From NCBI GenBank assembly GCA_963712765.1, contig CAVQIX010000006.1, positions 62,001-126,000 of the forward strand: DNA of 64,000 nt. The letters run 5' to 3'. The translations under genes and the position numbers were made by a program. This stretch comes from CAXMST01 sp963712765 (GTDB lineage Bacteria; Actinomycetota; Thermoleophilia; Solirubrobacterales; 70-9). Within the stretch, counting starts at the first letter, position 1. Each line of letters opens with the position of its first letter. This document shows positions 41,133-49,214 of the stretch, in pieces. A model generated the notes under the pieces. It did no database searches, had not been told where the DNA came from, and saw only the letters and a list, made by a program, of their open reading frames with translations.

Positions 41133-41329
41133 CTTTCCCGGTCCTCTTCCTCCTCTCGCTTCGCCTTGATCATCGTCGTCGCGACGTAGATGCCGCCGAG
41201 GATCAGCGCTTGGATCAGGAGCATCGTCCGCGGCACGATCACCCCCGCCGCGAGTAGCGCCAGCGGGCCGAGGAGGATCACCGTCCCGACGACGGCGGCG
41301 ATCAGGAGGGCTCTCGTGGTCTCGCTCAC
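41129..41329 (-). CDS. Small two-helix membrane protein
   Basis: 66 residues: two hydrophobic helices (about 7-28 and 34-52) and a charged tail (KAKREEEEDRES). I do not recognise a family. The composition and the full use of the space between neighbours make it a likely real gene. Confidence 0.55.
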   Translation of the reverse strand: MSETTRALLIAAVVGTVILLGPLALLAAGVIVPRTMLLIQALILGGIYVATTMIKAKREEEEDRES

Positions 41330-41339
41330 GTCCAGGTGA

Positions 41340-41449
41340 TCGTAGAGTGGGTGGCCGCGACCGAGGAAGCGCGGCCTGCTCGCCGGCCTGAAGCACTACG
41401 TGGAGACCGGCGAGCCGGCGGGCGACCGGCTCGGGCCCGCAAGGCGTTA
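41340..41449 (+). pseudogene. Possible remnant of an SRPBCC-like gene
   Basis: The plus strand reads VIVEWVAATEE in one frame and then, after a one-base shift near 41380, KRGLLAGLKHYVETGEP ending at a TAG at 41449. The second part looks like the C-terminal helix of an SRPBCC (START-like) protein. There is no start codon and no N-terminal part, so it would be only the tail of a lost gene. The match is from memory of the family and is weak. Confidence 0.35.
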
Positions 41450-42385
41450 GTCGGTGGCCGTGAGGCCGCGGCGCTGGCGGTACTCCTCGACCGAGAGCCG
41501 GTGACCCGCCGCGGTGCTCAGGGGCGGATCCTGCGCGAGATAGGTCTCCTCATTGCGGCGCCAGGCCGTGATGTAGCGGTAGAACGGGATCAGCGGATGC
41601 ATGTGGTGGACGAGGTGGTAGTTCTGGTAGATCAGGGCGGGGGTCATCAGCCACTCGAGCCCGACCCGGTTACGCGTCGTCTGGAAACGGTCCTCCTCCG
41701 GAGTCGCATCGAGGCCGTGGTGGGGGAGCCAGTCGAAGGCGAATCCGAGGAAGGCGACGTTGATTCGGGTCGGCACGACGACCAGCAGCAGCAGCGGACC
41801 GATTCCGGCAGCTAGAACGAACGCCACTGCGGCGGCGGCGACGATCAGGCCGGTGATCGCGTACTCGAGCTGCTCCTGCCGCGGGCGCGAGCCCAGACGG
41901 GGCAGGTAGAAGACCAGGTAGGAGATGTCGAGCGTTGCCCAGCGGAGCGGCCAGCTCCAGGCCGGGCCCTCCGAGGTGTAGGCGTCGGGGTCCTCTTCGC
42001 GATCGTGATTGGTGAAGCGGTGGTGCTGCATGTGGATGAAGCGGAACACCGAGTAGGAGGAGAACGGGGTCACCAGCGGCGCACTGAACCTGCCCAGCCA
42101 GAGGTTGACCGCATCGGTCCGAGAGATCGAGCGGTGTGAGGCGTCATGCAGGACGGTGAAGAACAGGTAGCTGGCGACCGCATTGAGCGCGATCGCGAGC
42201 GCGTAGGGGATCGTGCCCGCAAGCGCTCCCGCGGTCGAGGTCCCGAATACCGCGACCGCCGTGAAGAAGAGGGCCACCGTCGGCCAGGCGAGCGCCGGGA
42301 TCGGCTCGCCGGGATCGGGGAGTCGCGTCGATGCGACGGTCGGGTCGGTCGGGCGTGCGTGCTCGGGCGCCATGTTCGCCAGCAT
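41447..42385 (-). CDS. Membrane fatty acid desaturase / carotene hydroxylase-like protein
   Basis: 312 residues from the ATG at 42385 (a GTG at 42397 and an ATG at 42373 are alternatives). The di-iron histidine boxes are present in order: HDASH, HMQHH and, near the C-terminus, HLVHHMHP, with a further HHGLD. Four to five membrane helices. It probably uses O2 to desaturate or hydroxylate a lipid or carotenoid. No redox partner gene is near. Confidence 0.87.
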   Translation of the reverse strand: MLANMAPEHARPTDPTVASTRLPDPGEPIPALAWPTVALFFTAVAVFGTSTAGALAGTIPYALAIALNAVASYLFFTVLHDASHRSISRTDAVNLWLGRFSAPLVTPFSSYSVFRFIHMQHHRFTNHDREEDPDAYTSEGPAWSWPLRWATLDISYLVFYLPRLGSRPRQEQLEYAITGLIVAAAAVAFVLAAGIGPLLLLVVVPTRINVAFLGFAFDWLPHHGLDATPEEDRFQTTRNRVGLEWLMTPALIYQNYHLVHHMHPLIPFYRYITAWRRNEETYLAQDPPLSTAAGHRLSVEEYRQRRGLTATD

Positions 42386-42440
42386 AGTCGCCCCCACACC
42401 TCGTCAAGCGACGTTGACGCCCGGCGCACGAGGCGCGTGC

Positions 42441-44564
42441 TCAGGACCCGCTCGTCTCCTGCGCGGCCGCGCCAACCTCCGGTGCATCGCGAGCGCCTTC
42501 CTCGGCCAGCGACGAGGGCCACCAGATCCGTGGGCCGATGTCGAGCGTCAGGGCCGGAACGAGCACCGATCGCACCAGGAAGGTGTCGAGCAGCACGCCG
42601 AAGGCGACGGTGAATCCAAGCTGTGTGAGGAAGACGAGCGGCAGCACCGCGAGCACGGAGAAGGTGCCGGCGAGGACGATTCCGGCGGCCGTGATCACGC
42701 CACCGGTCACCGCGAGGCCGCGCAGCATCCCCTCGCGGGTGCCGTGTTTGACGGTCTCCTCCCGCACACGGGTCATCAGGAAGATGTTGTAGTCAATGCC
42801 CAGCGCGACCAGGAACACGAACGCAAACAGCGGCAGACCGGGATCGGCGCCCGGGAAGCCGAAGATCACATCGCTGACTACCACTCCCACGCCGAGGGCC
42901 GCGAAGAAGCTGACCACGACGGTCCCGATCAGTAGTAGCGGCGCCGCCAGGGCGCGCAGGAGCAGGATGAGGATCAGCGAGACCACGACCAGCACCAGCG
43001 GGACGATCAGCTTGAGATCGCGCTCGGTCGCCTCGCGGATATCCCGCTCGACCGCGGTGGCCCCGCCCACGAGCGTGCCCTCCCCCCCGGCCTCGCTCGC
43101 TGCGGAGCGGATCTCGGGGATCAGGTCGAAGGCTTCTGTCGAGTAGGCGTCCTGGAGCAGCACCGCGTTCAGCAGCACTCCAGGCTCACCCTCGGCAGCC
43201 GCGTCGACCTGAGCGACGCCCTCCACTCCGAGGACCGCCTCCTGGACCGCCTCGGCCCGGGACGGATCGGCAACCACGATCTCGGTCGGAGCGTTCGCCC
43301 CGCCCGGGAACGACTGCGCGATCAGCTCCTGGCCCTCCACCGCCTCGACCTCATCGCGGAAGCTGTTGGAGGAGGTGAGCCCGTCATCGAATGCCAGCGT
43401 CCCGGCCGCCATCACGAGCAGGATCAGGAAGCTCCCGATCCAAACCCGCCGCGGGCGAACCGAGATCCGGTCACCGAGGCGGCGCCACGGTCCGTGCGTG
43501 GCATCGGTGCCTTCGTCGCCTACGTGCGGTACCTTCGGCCAGAAGATCCAGCGAGGCAGGACGACCAGCAGAGCGGGTAGGAACGTGAGCATCGAGAGCA
43601 TCGCGACGGCGATGCCGACGGCTCCGATCGGACCGAGGCTGGCGGTCGAGTTGAGGTCTGCGAGCCCCAGACACAGCAGCGCGGCGATCACCGTGCCTCC
43701 GCTGGCGAGGATCGCCGGGCCGGCGGTCCGCAGGGCGACGCGCATTGAAGCCTCGCGGTTCTCCTGACGCCGGAGCTCCTCCCGGTATCTGGATATGAGT
43801 AAGAGCGCGTAGTCGGTCCCCGCACCAAGCACGAGCACCGAGAGAATCGATGAGGACTGCCCGTTGACCGTCACCCCCGCCTCGGTCAGTCCGAACCCGA
43901 TCGCCTGTGTGGTGATCTCGGCGAAGGCGACCGCCAGCAGCGGGATCCAGAGCAGGATCGGGGAGCGGTAGATGAGGATCAGGAGAACGAAGACGAGCCC
44001 GAAGGCCGCTCCGACCAGGGTCCCGTTGATCGACTCGAAGATCTCGATTGCGTCGGCCCCGTAGCCGGCGCCCCCGGTGACGGCCACCTGAAGCTCGCCG
44101 GAGCTGTTGTAGTTGTCGGTGCTGATCCGGTCGCGGGTATCGTTGACCGGGTCGAGGATCGTCTCGGACTCGCCGTCCCCGGTGATGCTGGAGAACACCA
44201 GCAGCGCGGACCCGTCCTCGGCGACCGGTCCAACGGTGAAGGGCTCGGAGACCCCCTCGACGGAAGCATTCAGATCCTCGACGTCGGCCTCGACCTGCTT
44301 GCGGTCGGCCGGGGTCAGCCCGCCGTCGCGGCGGTAGACGATCACGATCCCCGCCTGCTCGCCGTCGGTCAGCTGCTCGGTCTGCTCGAGGGCCAGGGTC
44401 GACTCAGCGTCCCCCGGGAGGAATGAGGAGGACTCGTTGTTCTCGGCTTCGGAGAACTTGGCGGGCAGGTCGGCTCCGAAGATCGCGAAGATCGCGACGA
44501 ACCAGATCGCGACGATCGCGAACCTGGCCTTCCTGCCGGCGGGAAGCATGATCAGGGACCGCAT
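42441..44564 (-). CDS. MMPL-family RND transporter
   Basis: 707 residues with the two-fold RND plan: TM1, a periplasmic-type domain of about 140 residues, five helices (from about 175), then a second repeat. GTDYALLLISRYREELRR and GIDYNIFLMTRVREE are the paired motifs with the proton-relay Asp in helices 4 and 10. MMPL proteins export lipids or siderophores in Actinobacteria. The substrate here is unknown. Confidence 0.92.
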   Translation of the reverse strand: MRSLIMLPAGRKARFAIVAIWFVAIFAIFGADLPAKFSEAENNESSSFLPGDAESTLALEQTEQLTDGEQAGIVIVYRRDGGLTPADRKQVEADVEDLNASVEGVSEPFTVGPVAEDGSALLVFSSITGDGESETILDPVNDTRDRISTDNYNSSGELQVAVTGGAGYGADAIEIFESINGTLVGAAFGLVFVLLILIYRSPILLWIPLLAVAFAEITTQAIGFGLTEAGVTVNGQSSSILSVLVLGAGTDYALLLISRYREELRRQENREASMRVALRTAGPAILASGGTVIAALLCLGLADLNSTASLGPIGAVGIAVAMLSMLTFLPALLVVLPRWIFWPKVPHVGDEGTDATHGPWRRLGDRISVRPRRVWIGSFLILLVMAAGTLAFDDGLTSSNSFRDEVEAVEGQELIAQSFPGGANAPTEIVVADPSRAEAVQEAVLGVEGVAQVDAAAEGEPGVLLNAVLLQDAYSTEAFDLIPEIRSAASEAGGEGTLVGGATAVERDIREATERDLKLIVPLVLVVVSLILILLLRALAAPLLLIGTVVVSFFAALGVGVVVSDVIFGFPGADPGLPLFAFVFLVALGIDYNIFLMTRVREETVKHGTREGMLRGLAVTGGVITAAGIVLAGTFSVLAVLPLVFLTQLGFTVAFGVLLDTFLVRSVLVPALTLDIGPRIWWPSSLAEEGARDAPEVGAAAQETSGS

Positions 44565-44646
44565 CAGCGCAGAAGATATCCGACCGGTTTACCCGGTCTG
44601 TGACCGCCGCACGCAACCCGGCCGACCGTCAATAGGATTCCCCCGG

Positions 44647-45141
44647 ATGGCCAACAATCGGATCTGGGCGCCCTGGCGCCTCCGTTACGTGAAGAACGCG
44701 AGCAAGAGCGACGACTGCATCTTCTGCACCAAGCCCGCCGAGGGGGATGATCGCGCGACGCTGATCGTCCACCGGGCCGAGCGCTGCTTTGCGATGCTGA
44801 ACCTCTTCCCGTACACCAACGGCCACATGATGGTCGCTCCATACGCCCATCTCGGCAGGGTCCAGGAGATCGAGCCGGAGGTGATGGCGGAGATGACCGG
44901 ACTTGCTCAGCGAGGGATGACCGTGCTCGAGGGGATCTACGCCCCCGAGGGTTTCAACCTCGGAATCAATCAGGGCCGGGTGGCGGGGGCCGGAGTTGAG
45001 GGCCACATCCACCTCCACGTCGTCCCCCGCTGGGCCGGCGACAACAACTACATGCCGGTGCTCGCGGATACGAGGGTCATGCCGCAGTCGCTGGAAGAGA
45101 GCTACGACGCACTACTAGGAGGCTTCGCAGGAGATGAGTGA
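44647..45141 (+). CDS. HIT-family nucleotide phosphorylase/hydrolase (AP4A phosphorylase-like)
   Basis: 164 residues from the ATG at 44647. The histidine triad is His120, His122 and His124 (HIHLHVVPRW). An N-terminal CxxC (DDCIFC) can bind zinc. The IWAPWRLRYV start is typical of the mycobacterial AP4A phosphorylase group. The gene overlaps the phosphomannomutase start by 8 bases. Confidence 0.9.
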   Translation: MANNRIWAPWRLRYVKNASKSDDCIFCTKPAEGDDRATLIVHRAERCFAMLNLFPYTNGHMMVAPYAHLGRVQEIEPEVMAEMTGLAQRGMTVLEGIYAPEGFNLGINQGRVAGAGVEGHIHLHVVPRWAGDNNYMPVLADTRVMPQSLEESYDALLGGFAGDE

Positions 45142-46528
45142 ACAGCGCAACGGCGGAGCGGGCTCCGTCGCCGAGGAGATCTTCAAGGCCTACGACGTCC
45201 GCGGCCTCTACGGCGAGCAGATGGACGCCGACACCAACTACCTGCTCGGGCGGGCGTTCGCGCGGGTCCTCGCCGACCTCCGCGAAAAGCAGCCTTCCGA
45301 GCTATCCGTCGGCGTCGGCCGCGATATGCGGCTGCAGGCGCCCGAGATGGCCCGGGCCCTGCGCGAGGGTCTTGTCGCCGAGGGGGTCAGCGTGACCGAC
45401 GTAGGCATGGTCGGCACCGAGATGCTCTATTTCGCGGTCGGCCACGAGGAGCTGGACGGCGGAGCGATGATCACCGCCTCCCACAACCCGAAGGCTTACA
45501 CCGGCGTCAAGCTCGTTCGCGAGGGGGCCTTGGCGCTATCCGGTGAGACCGGTATCACGCGGATCCGCGACCTGATCCTCGGGGGCCTCGGCGATGCCCC
45601 CGGCGGCGGTGAGGTCAACGAGCTCGACATCTACACACCGTTCGCCCAGCGGGCTATGAACTTCATCGCCGGCGAGTCGATCAAGCCGATGAAGGTCGTC
45701 GTCGACGGCGGCAACGGGATGGCCGGCCGGATGGTCGGCCCGCTCCTGGACCGCCTGCCGGTCGAGCTGATCACCACCTACTGGGAGCCCGATGGGAACT
45801 TTCCCGATCACGAGCCCAACCCGCTCCTGCCCGAGAACCGCGAGTTCATCATCGACAAGGTCAAAGGGGAGCGCGCCGATCTCGGGATCGCCTGGGACGG
45901 TGACGCCGACCGCTGCTTCTTCATCGACGACGAGGGGGAGTTCGTCGACGGTGACTTCCTCACCGCGTTGCTGGCAAAGCTCGTGCTCGCGAAGGAGCCC
46001 GGCTCCGACATCCTCTACGACGTCCGCGCCAGCCGCGCGGTTCCCGACACGGTCGCCGCGCACGGCGGCACCGCGCACGTCAATCGCGTCGGTCACGCCT
46101 TCATGAAAGCGGCGATGAGGGAGCGCGGGGCCGCCTTTGCGGGCGAGGTCTCCGGCCACTACTACTTCCGCGACTTCTACAACGCCGACACCGGTACGGT
46201 TCCGGCGCTGCTGGTCCTCGAGCTCGTCTCACACGAGGGCAGAAGGCTCTCGGAGCTGGTCGGCGATCTTCGCTCGAAATACTTCATCAGCGGCGAGATC
46301 AACTCGGAGGTCAGCGATCAGGAGGCGAAGATGAGGGAGATCGCCGCGGCCCATCCCGACGCCGAGATCTCCTGGCTCGACGGCGTCTCGGTCGACTACG
46401 AGGACTGGCACTTCAACGTGCGCCCCTCCAACACCGAGCCCCTGCTGCGTCTCAACCTCGAGTCGCTGGTCTCCTTCGAGGACATGGAGACCAGGCGTGA
46501 CCAGATACTCGAGATGATCCGCTCCTGA
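45134..46528 (+). CDS. manB: Phosphomannomutase/phosphoglucomutase
   Basis: 464 residues of the alpha-D-phosphohexomutase family. The catalytic phosphoserine is Ser116 in TASHNPKAY, the metal loop is DGDADRC (about 255) and the phosphate-binding end is VRPSNTEPLLRLN. It interconverts sugar 6- and 1-phosphates for GDP-mannose and other nucleotide sugars. The first base of its TGA stop overlaps a CTG that may start the next gene. Confidence 0.94.
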   Translation: MSEQRNGGAGSVAEEIFKAYDVRGLYGEQMDADTNYLLGRAFARVLADLREKQPSELSVGVGRDMRLQAPEMARALREGLVAEGVSVTDVGMVGTEMLYFAVGHEELDGGAMITASHNPKAYTGVKLVREGALALSGETGITRIRDLILGGLGDAPGGGEVNELDIYTPFAQRAMNFIAGESIKPMKVVVDGGNGMAGRMVGPLLDRLPVELITTYWEPDGNFPDHEPNPLLPENREFIIDKVKGERADLGIAWDGDADRCFFIDDEGEFVDGDFLTALLAKLVLAKEPGSDILYDVRASRAVPDTVAAHGGTAHVNRVGHAFMKAAMRERGAAFAGEVSGHYYFRDFYNADTGTVPALLVLELVSHEGRRLSELVGDLRSKYFISGEINSEVSDQEAKMREIAAAHPDAEISWLDGVSVDYEDWHFNVRPSNTEPLLRLNLESLVSFEDMETRRDQILEMIRS

Positions 46529-46644
46529 GCTCGGAACGACCTCCCAGCCGGCCACCGACGACGACAGGGCACGGACACGCGGATCAACCCCCCGGCGAGG
46601 ACGCCAGCGAGGTCTGGCAGCGCGTCGCCGATGCCGGCATCCGG

Positions 46645-47625
46645 GTGATGCGGATCCCGACGCCCTTCGCTGTCGGCAGGGTCAACACCTACCTGCTCGA
46701 GGACGATCCCCTGACGCTGATCGACAGCGGCCCGAACTCGGGCAAGGCTCTGGACGAGCTCGAGCGCCAGCTCTCGGCGATCGGCCACGCCCTCGACGAG
46801 ATCGAGCTGATCCTGATCACCCACCAGCACATCGACCACATGGGTCTGGTCGACATCGTCGCCCAGAGGTCGGGCGCGGAGGTCGCGGCCATCGACATCC
46901 TGGCGCCGGTCCTGGCCCGCTACTCGGAGGATGCCGAGCTCGAAGACCAGCACGCCGCCGAGCTGATGCGCCGCCACGGGATTCCCGAGGACATGGTCAC
47001 GGCGCTGCGATCGGTCTCGAGCAGCTTCCGTGCCTGGGGCAGCCGGGTGGAGGTGAGCAGGGAGCTGCACGACGGGGAGCTGCTCGAGTTCGGGGAGCGC
47101 ACCCTGGAGGTGCAGCTCAGGCCCGGTCACAGCCCCTCCGACACGCTCTTTTGGGACGAGCGCCGACGGATCCTGATCGGCGCCGATCATCTGATCGGCC
47201 ACATCTCGTCCAACCCGCTGCTCTCGCGTCCGCTCGATGGCTCCGGGGAGCGCCCGCGCGCGCTGCTCACCTACCTCGAGAGCCTGCGCCGCACCCGCGA
47301 GCTGCCCGCCGAGATCATCCTCCCGGGTCACGGCGAGCCGGTGACCGACCACGTCGCGCTGATCGACTCCCGCTTCGCCATGCACGAGCGCCGCGCTCAC
47401 AAGCTCCTCGAGCTGATCCGCGTCGAGCCCCAGACCGCGCATCAGCTCGCGCATCGGCTCTGGGGAAACGTCGCCGTCACGCAGGCGTTCCTGACGCTGA
47501 GCGAGGTCGTCGGCCACATGGATCTGCTCGTCGAGCGAGGCGAGGCGGAGGAGATCAGCGAGGGGGGCGTGATCCACTACGCAGCGATCGATACCGCTGG
47601 TAACCGACCGCGGGTGGAGGTTTAG
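46645..47625 (+). CDS. Metallo-beta-lactamase fold hydrolase
   Basis: 326 residues from the first standard start (GTG at 46645). HQHIDH gives the zinc site, with later His in RPGHSPSD and LPGHGEP. A C-terminal winged-helix-like region (about 235-320) is typical of the LACTB2-like group. The frame stays open upstream for 40 codons to a CTG at 46525 that overlaps the manB stop, and that part reads like protein (GEDASEVWQRVADAGIR), so the real start may be the CTG. The substrate is unknown. Confidence 0.85.
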   Translation: MMRIPTPFAVGRVNTYLLEDDPLTLIDSGPNSGKALDELERQLSAIGHALDEIELILITHQHIDHMGLVDIVAQRSGAEVAAIDILAPVLARYSEDAELEDQHAAELMRRHGIPEDMVTALRSVSSSFRAWGSRVEVSRELHDGELLEFGERTLEVQLRPGHSPSDTLFWDERRRILIGADHLIGHISSNPLLSRPLDGSGERPRALLTYLESLRRTRELPAEIILPGHGEPVTDHVALIDSRFAMHERRAHKLLELIRVEPQTAHQLAHRLWGNVAVTQAFLTLSEVVGHMDLLVERGEAEEISEGGVIHYAAIDTAGNRPRVEV

Positions 47626-47634
47626 GCTTCAGCG

Positions 47635-48660
47635 GTGAGCGCAGTCACCCCCGCACAATCCCCGACTTCTCGTCCCGGCGCCGAGGATGACCGCTCGCCC
47701 GTCGACGCGAGGCCGCCCAAGAAGCGGATGTTGATCATCGTCAACCCCTACGCGACGACGGTCTCCGATCGGCTCAAGAATCTCGTCGTCTATGCGCTGC
47801 AGGGACGCTACGACGTCGAGGCGGTTACGACCGAGGCACAGAACCACGCCACCGAGATCGGGCGTGAGGCGATCGACGGCGGCTACGATCTGGTCGTCGC
47901 CTTCGGCGGCGACGGCACCCTGAACGAGATCGCCAACGGGGTCGCGGGGACGGATATCCCCGTCTCCGTTCTGCCCGGCGGCTCGACCAACGTCGTCTGC
48001 CGCACGCTCGGCATTCCCAACGACGTCGTTGACGCAACCGAGCACCTGCTCGCCGTAGCCGACCGCTTCGAGCCCCGCAAGATCGACCTCGGGCTGGCCA
48101 ACGGCCGCCATTTCGTCTTCGCTTGCGGCGCCGGGCTCGATGCCACGGCCGCGGAGCGGGTCGACGCCAACCCCCGGCTCAAAGCGCGAATGGGGCCGTA
48201 CTTCTACACCTATGCCGCGGTCCGGGGCTTCTACGGCCGCTACCTACGCGATCCGGTTCAGATGCACGTCGAGACCGCCGAGGGGAGCAGCGATGGAGTG
48301 ACGGCGATCTGCCAGAACTCCGAGCCCTTCACCTACTTCAAGGGCTCCGAGATCCGAGTCTGCGAGGACGTCGCGCTCGACTCCGGCTCGCTCTCCCTCG
48401 CGGTGCTGCGCCGTGCCAAGCAGCGTGACGTTCCGATGATCGCGGCCCGCGTGCTCAGCCCCACTTGGAGCGCGACCGAGCATCGCCAGATCGACCACTA
48501 CGCCGGACTCACCGAGGCGCGGATCGAGTCGCGATCCCCGCCGGAGGGCGAAGGTGAGGGGACGCGGCCGTTTCCGGTCCAGGTCGACGGCGACTTCATC
48601 GGCAAGCACTCGGAGCTCGATCTGAAGCTCGACCCCGGCGCCCTGACGATCATTGCGTGA
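47635..48660 (+). CDS. Diacylglycerol/lipid kinase family protein
   Basis: 341 residues from a GTG. The catalytic DAGK domain starts near residue 32 (LIIVNPYATTVSD) and has FGGDGTLNEIANG and the LPGGSTNV loop. It phosphorylates a lipid, likely diacylglycerol, on the cytoplasmic face of the membrane. Nine bases separate it from each neighbour, so it is in an operon with the MBL and HIT genes. Confidence 0.9.
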   Translation: MSAVTPAQSPTSRPGAEDDRSPVDARPPKKRMLIIVNPYATTVSDRLKNLVVYALQGRYDVEAVTTEAQNHATEIGREAIDGGYDLVVAFGGDGTLNEIANGVAGTDIPVSVLPGGSTNVVCRTLGIPNDVVDATEHLLAVADRFEPRKIDLGLANGRHFVFACGAGLDATAAERVDANPRLKARMGPYFYTYAAVRGFYGRYLRDPVQMHVETAEGSSDGVTAICQNSEPFTYFKGSEIRVCEDVALDSGSLSLAVLRRAKQRDVPMIAARVLSPTWSATEHRQIDHYAGLTEARIESRSPPEGEGEGTRPFPVQVDGDFIGKHSELDLKLDPGALTIIA

Positions 48661-48669
48661 GGTCCCAGC

Positions 48670-49089
48670 GTGGCCGCGGACTGCATCTTCTGCGCGATCG
48701 CGGCGGGCGAGGTCGAAGCCGAGATCATCCACTCCGACGAGCGCGCCGTCGCCTTCCTCGACGCCCGGCCACTATTCCACGGGCACACCCTGTTGATCCC
48801 TCGCGATCACCACGAGACTCTGCTGGATCTGCCCGAGGCCGAGGTCGGCCCCCTGTTCGAGCTCGCCCGCGAGCTCGCCGGGGCGGTGCGGGACGCAATG
48901 GGTGCCGAGGGGAGCTTCGTGGCGCTGAACAACAGAGTCAGCCAGAGCGTCCCCCACCTCCACGTCCATGTGGTCCCCCGGGTCAAGGGCGATGGGCTCC
49001 GCGGCTTCTTCTGGCCGCGGAGCAGGTACGAGACCGTCGCCGAGAGTGCCGAGGCCGCGCGGCTGATCCGCGCCGAGCTCCACCGCTGA
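48670..49089 (+). CDS. HIT-family protein
   Basis: 139 residues from a GTG. Full HIT domain with CIFC near the start, HGHTLLIPRDHHE and the triad His96, His98, His100 (HLHVHVVPR). Such proteins hydrolyse adenosine nucleotides linked to small groups. This is the second HIT gene in 4 kb and is clearly distinct from the one at 44647. Confidence 0.9.
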   Translation: MAADCIFCAIAAGEVEAEIIHSDERAVAFLDARPLFHGHTLLIPRDHHETLLDLPEAEVGPLFELARELAGAVRDAMGAEGSFVALNNRVSQSVPHLHVHVVPRVKGDGLRGFFWPRSRYETVAESAEAARLIRAELHR

Positions 49090-49096
49090 ACGGGTC

Positions 49097-49210
49097 GTGG
49101 CCTGCTCCACGCGAGGTGAGCGCAAGACCGGGGTCGGCTTCCGCGTCCGCTCCAAGAACGGCGACGGCCGCAGCGCCGCTCGCAACTACCGCTTCCGGAT
49201 CGAGAGCTAG
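49097..49210 (+). CDS. Small ORF, possibly a remnant of a surface protein
   Basis: A 37-residue frame from GTG (MACSTRGERKTGVGFRVRSK...) ends 4 bases before the rel stop on the other strand. The piece VGFRVRSKNGDGRSAARNYR resembles the last beta strands of an Ig- or fibronectin-type surface protein. There is no ribosome binding site, so it may be a leftover fragment. Confidence 0.3.
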   Translation: MACSTRGERKTGVGFRVRSKNGDGRSAARNYRFRIES

Positions 49211-49214
49211 GCGC

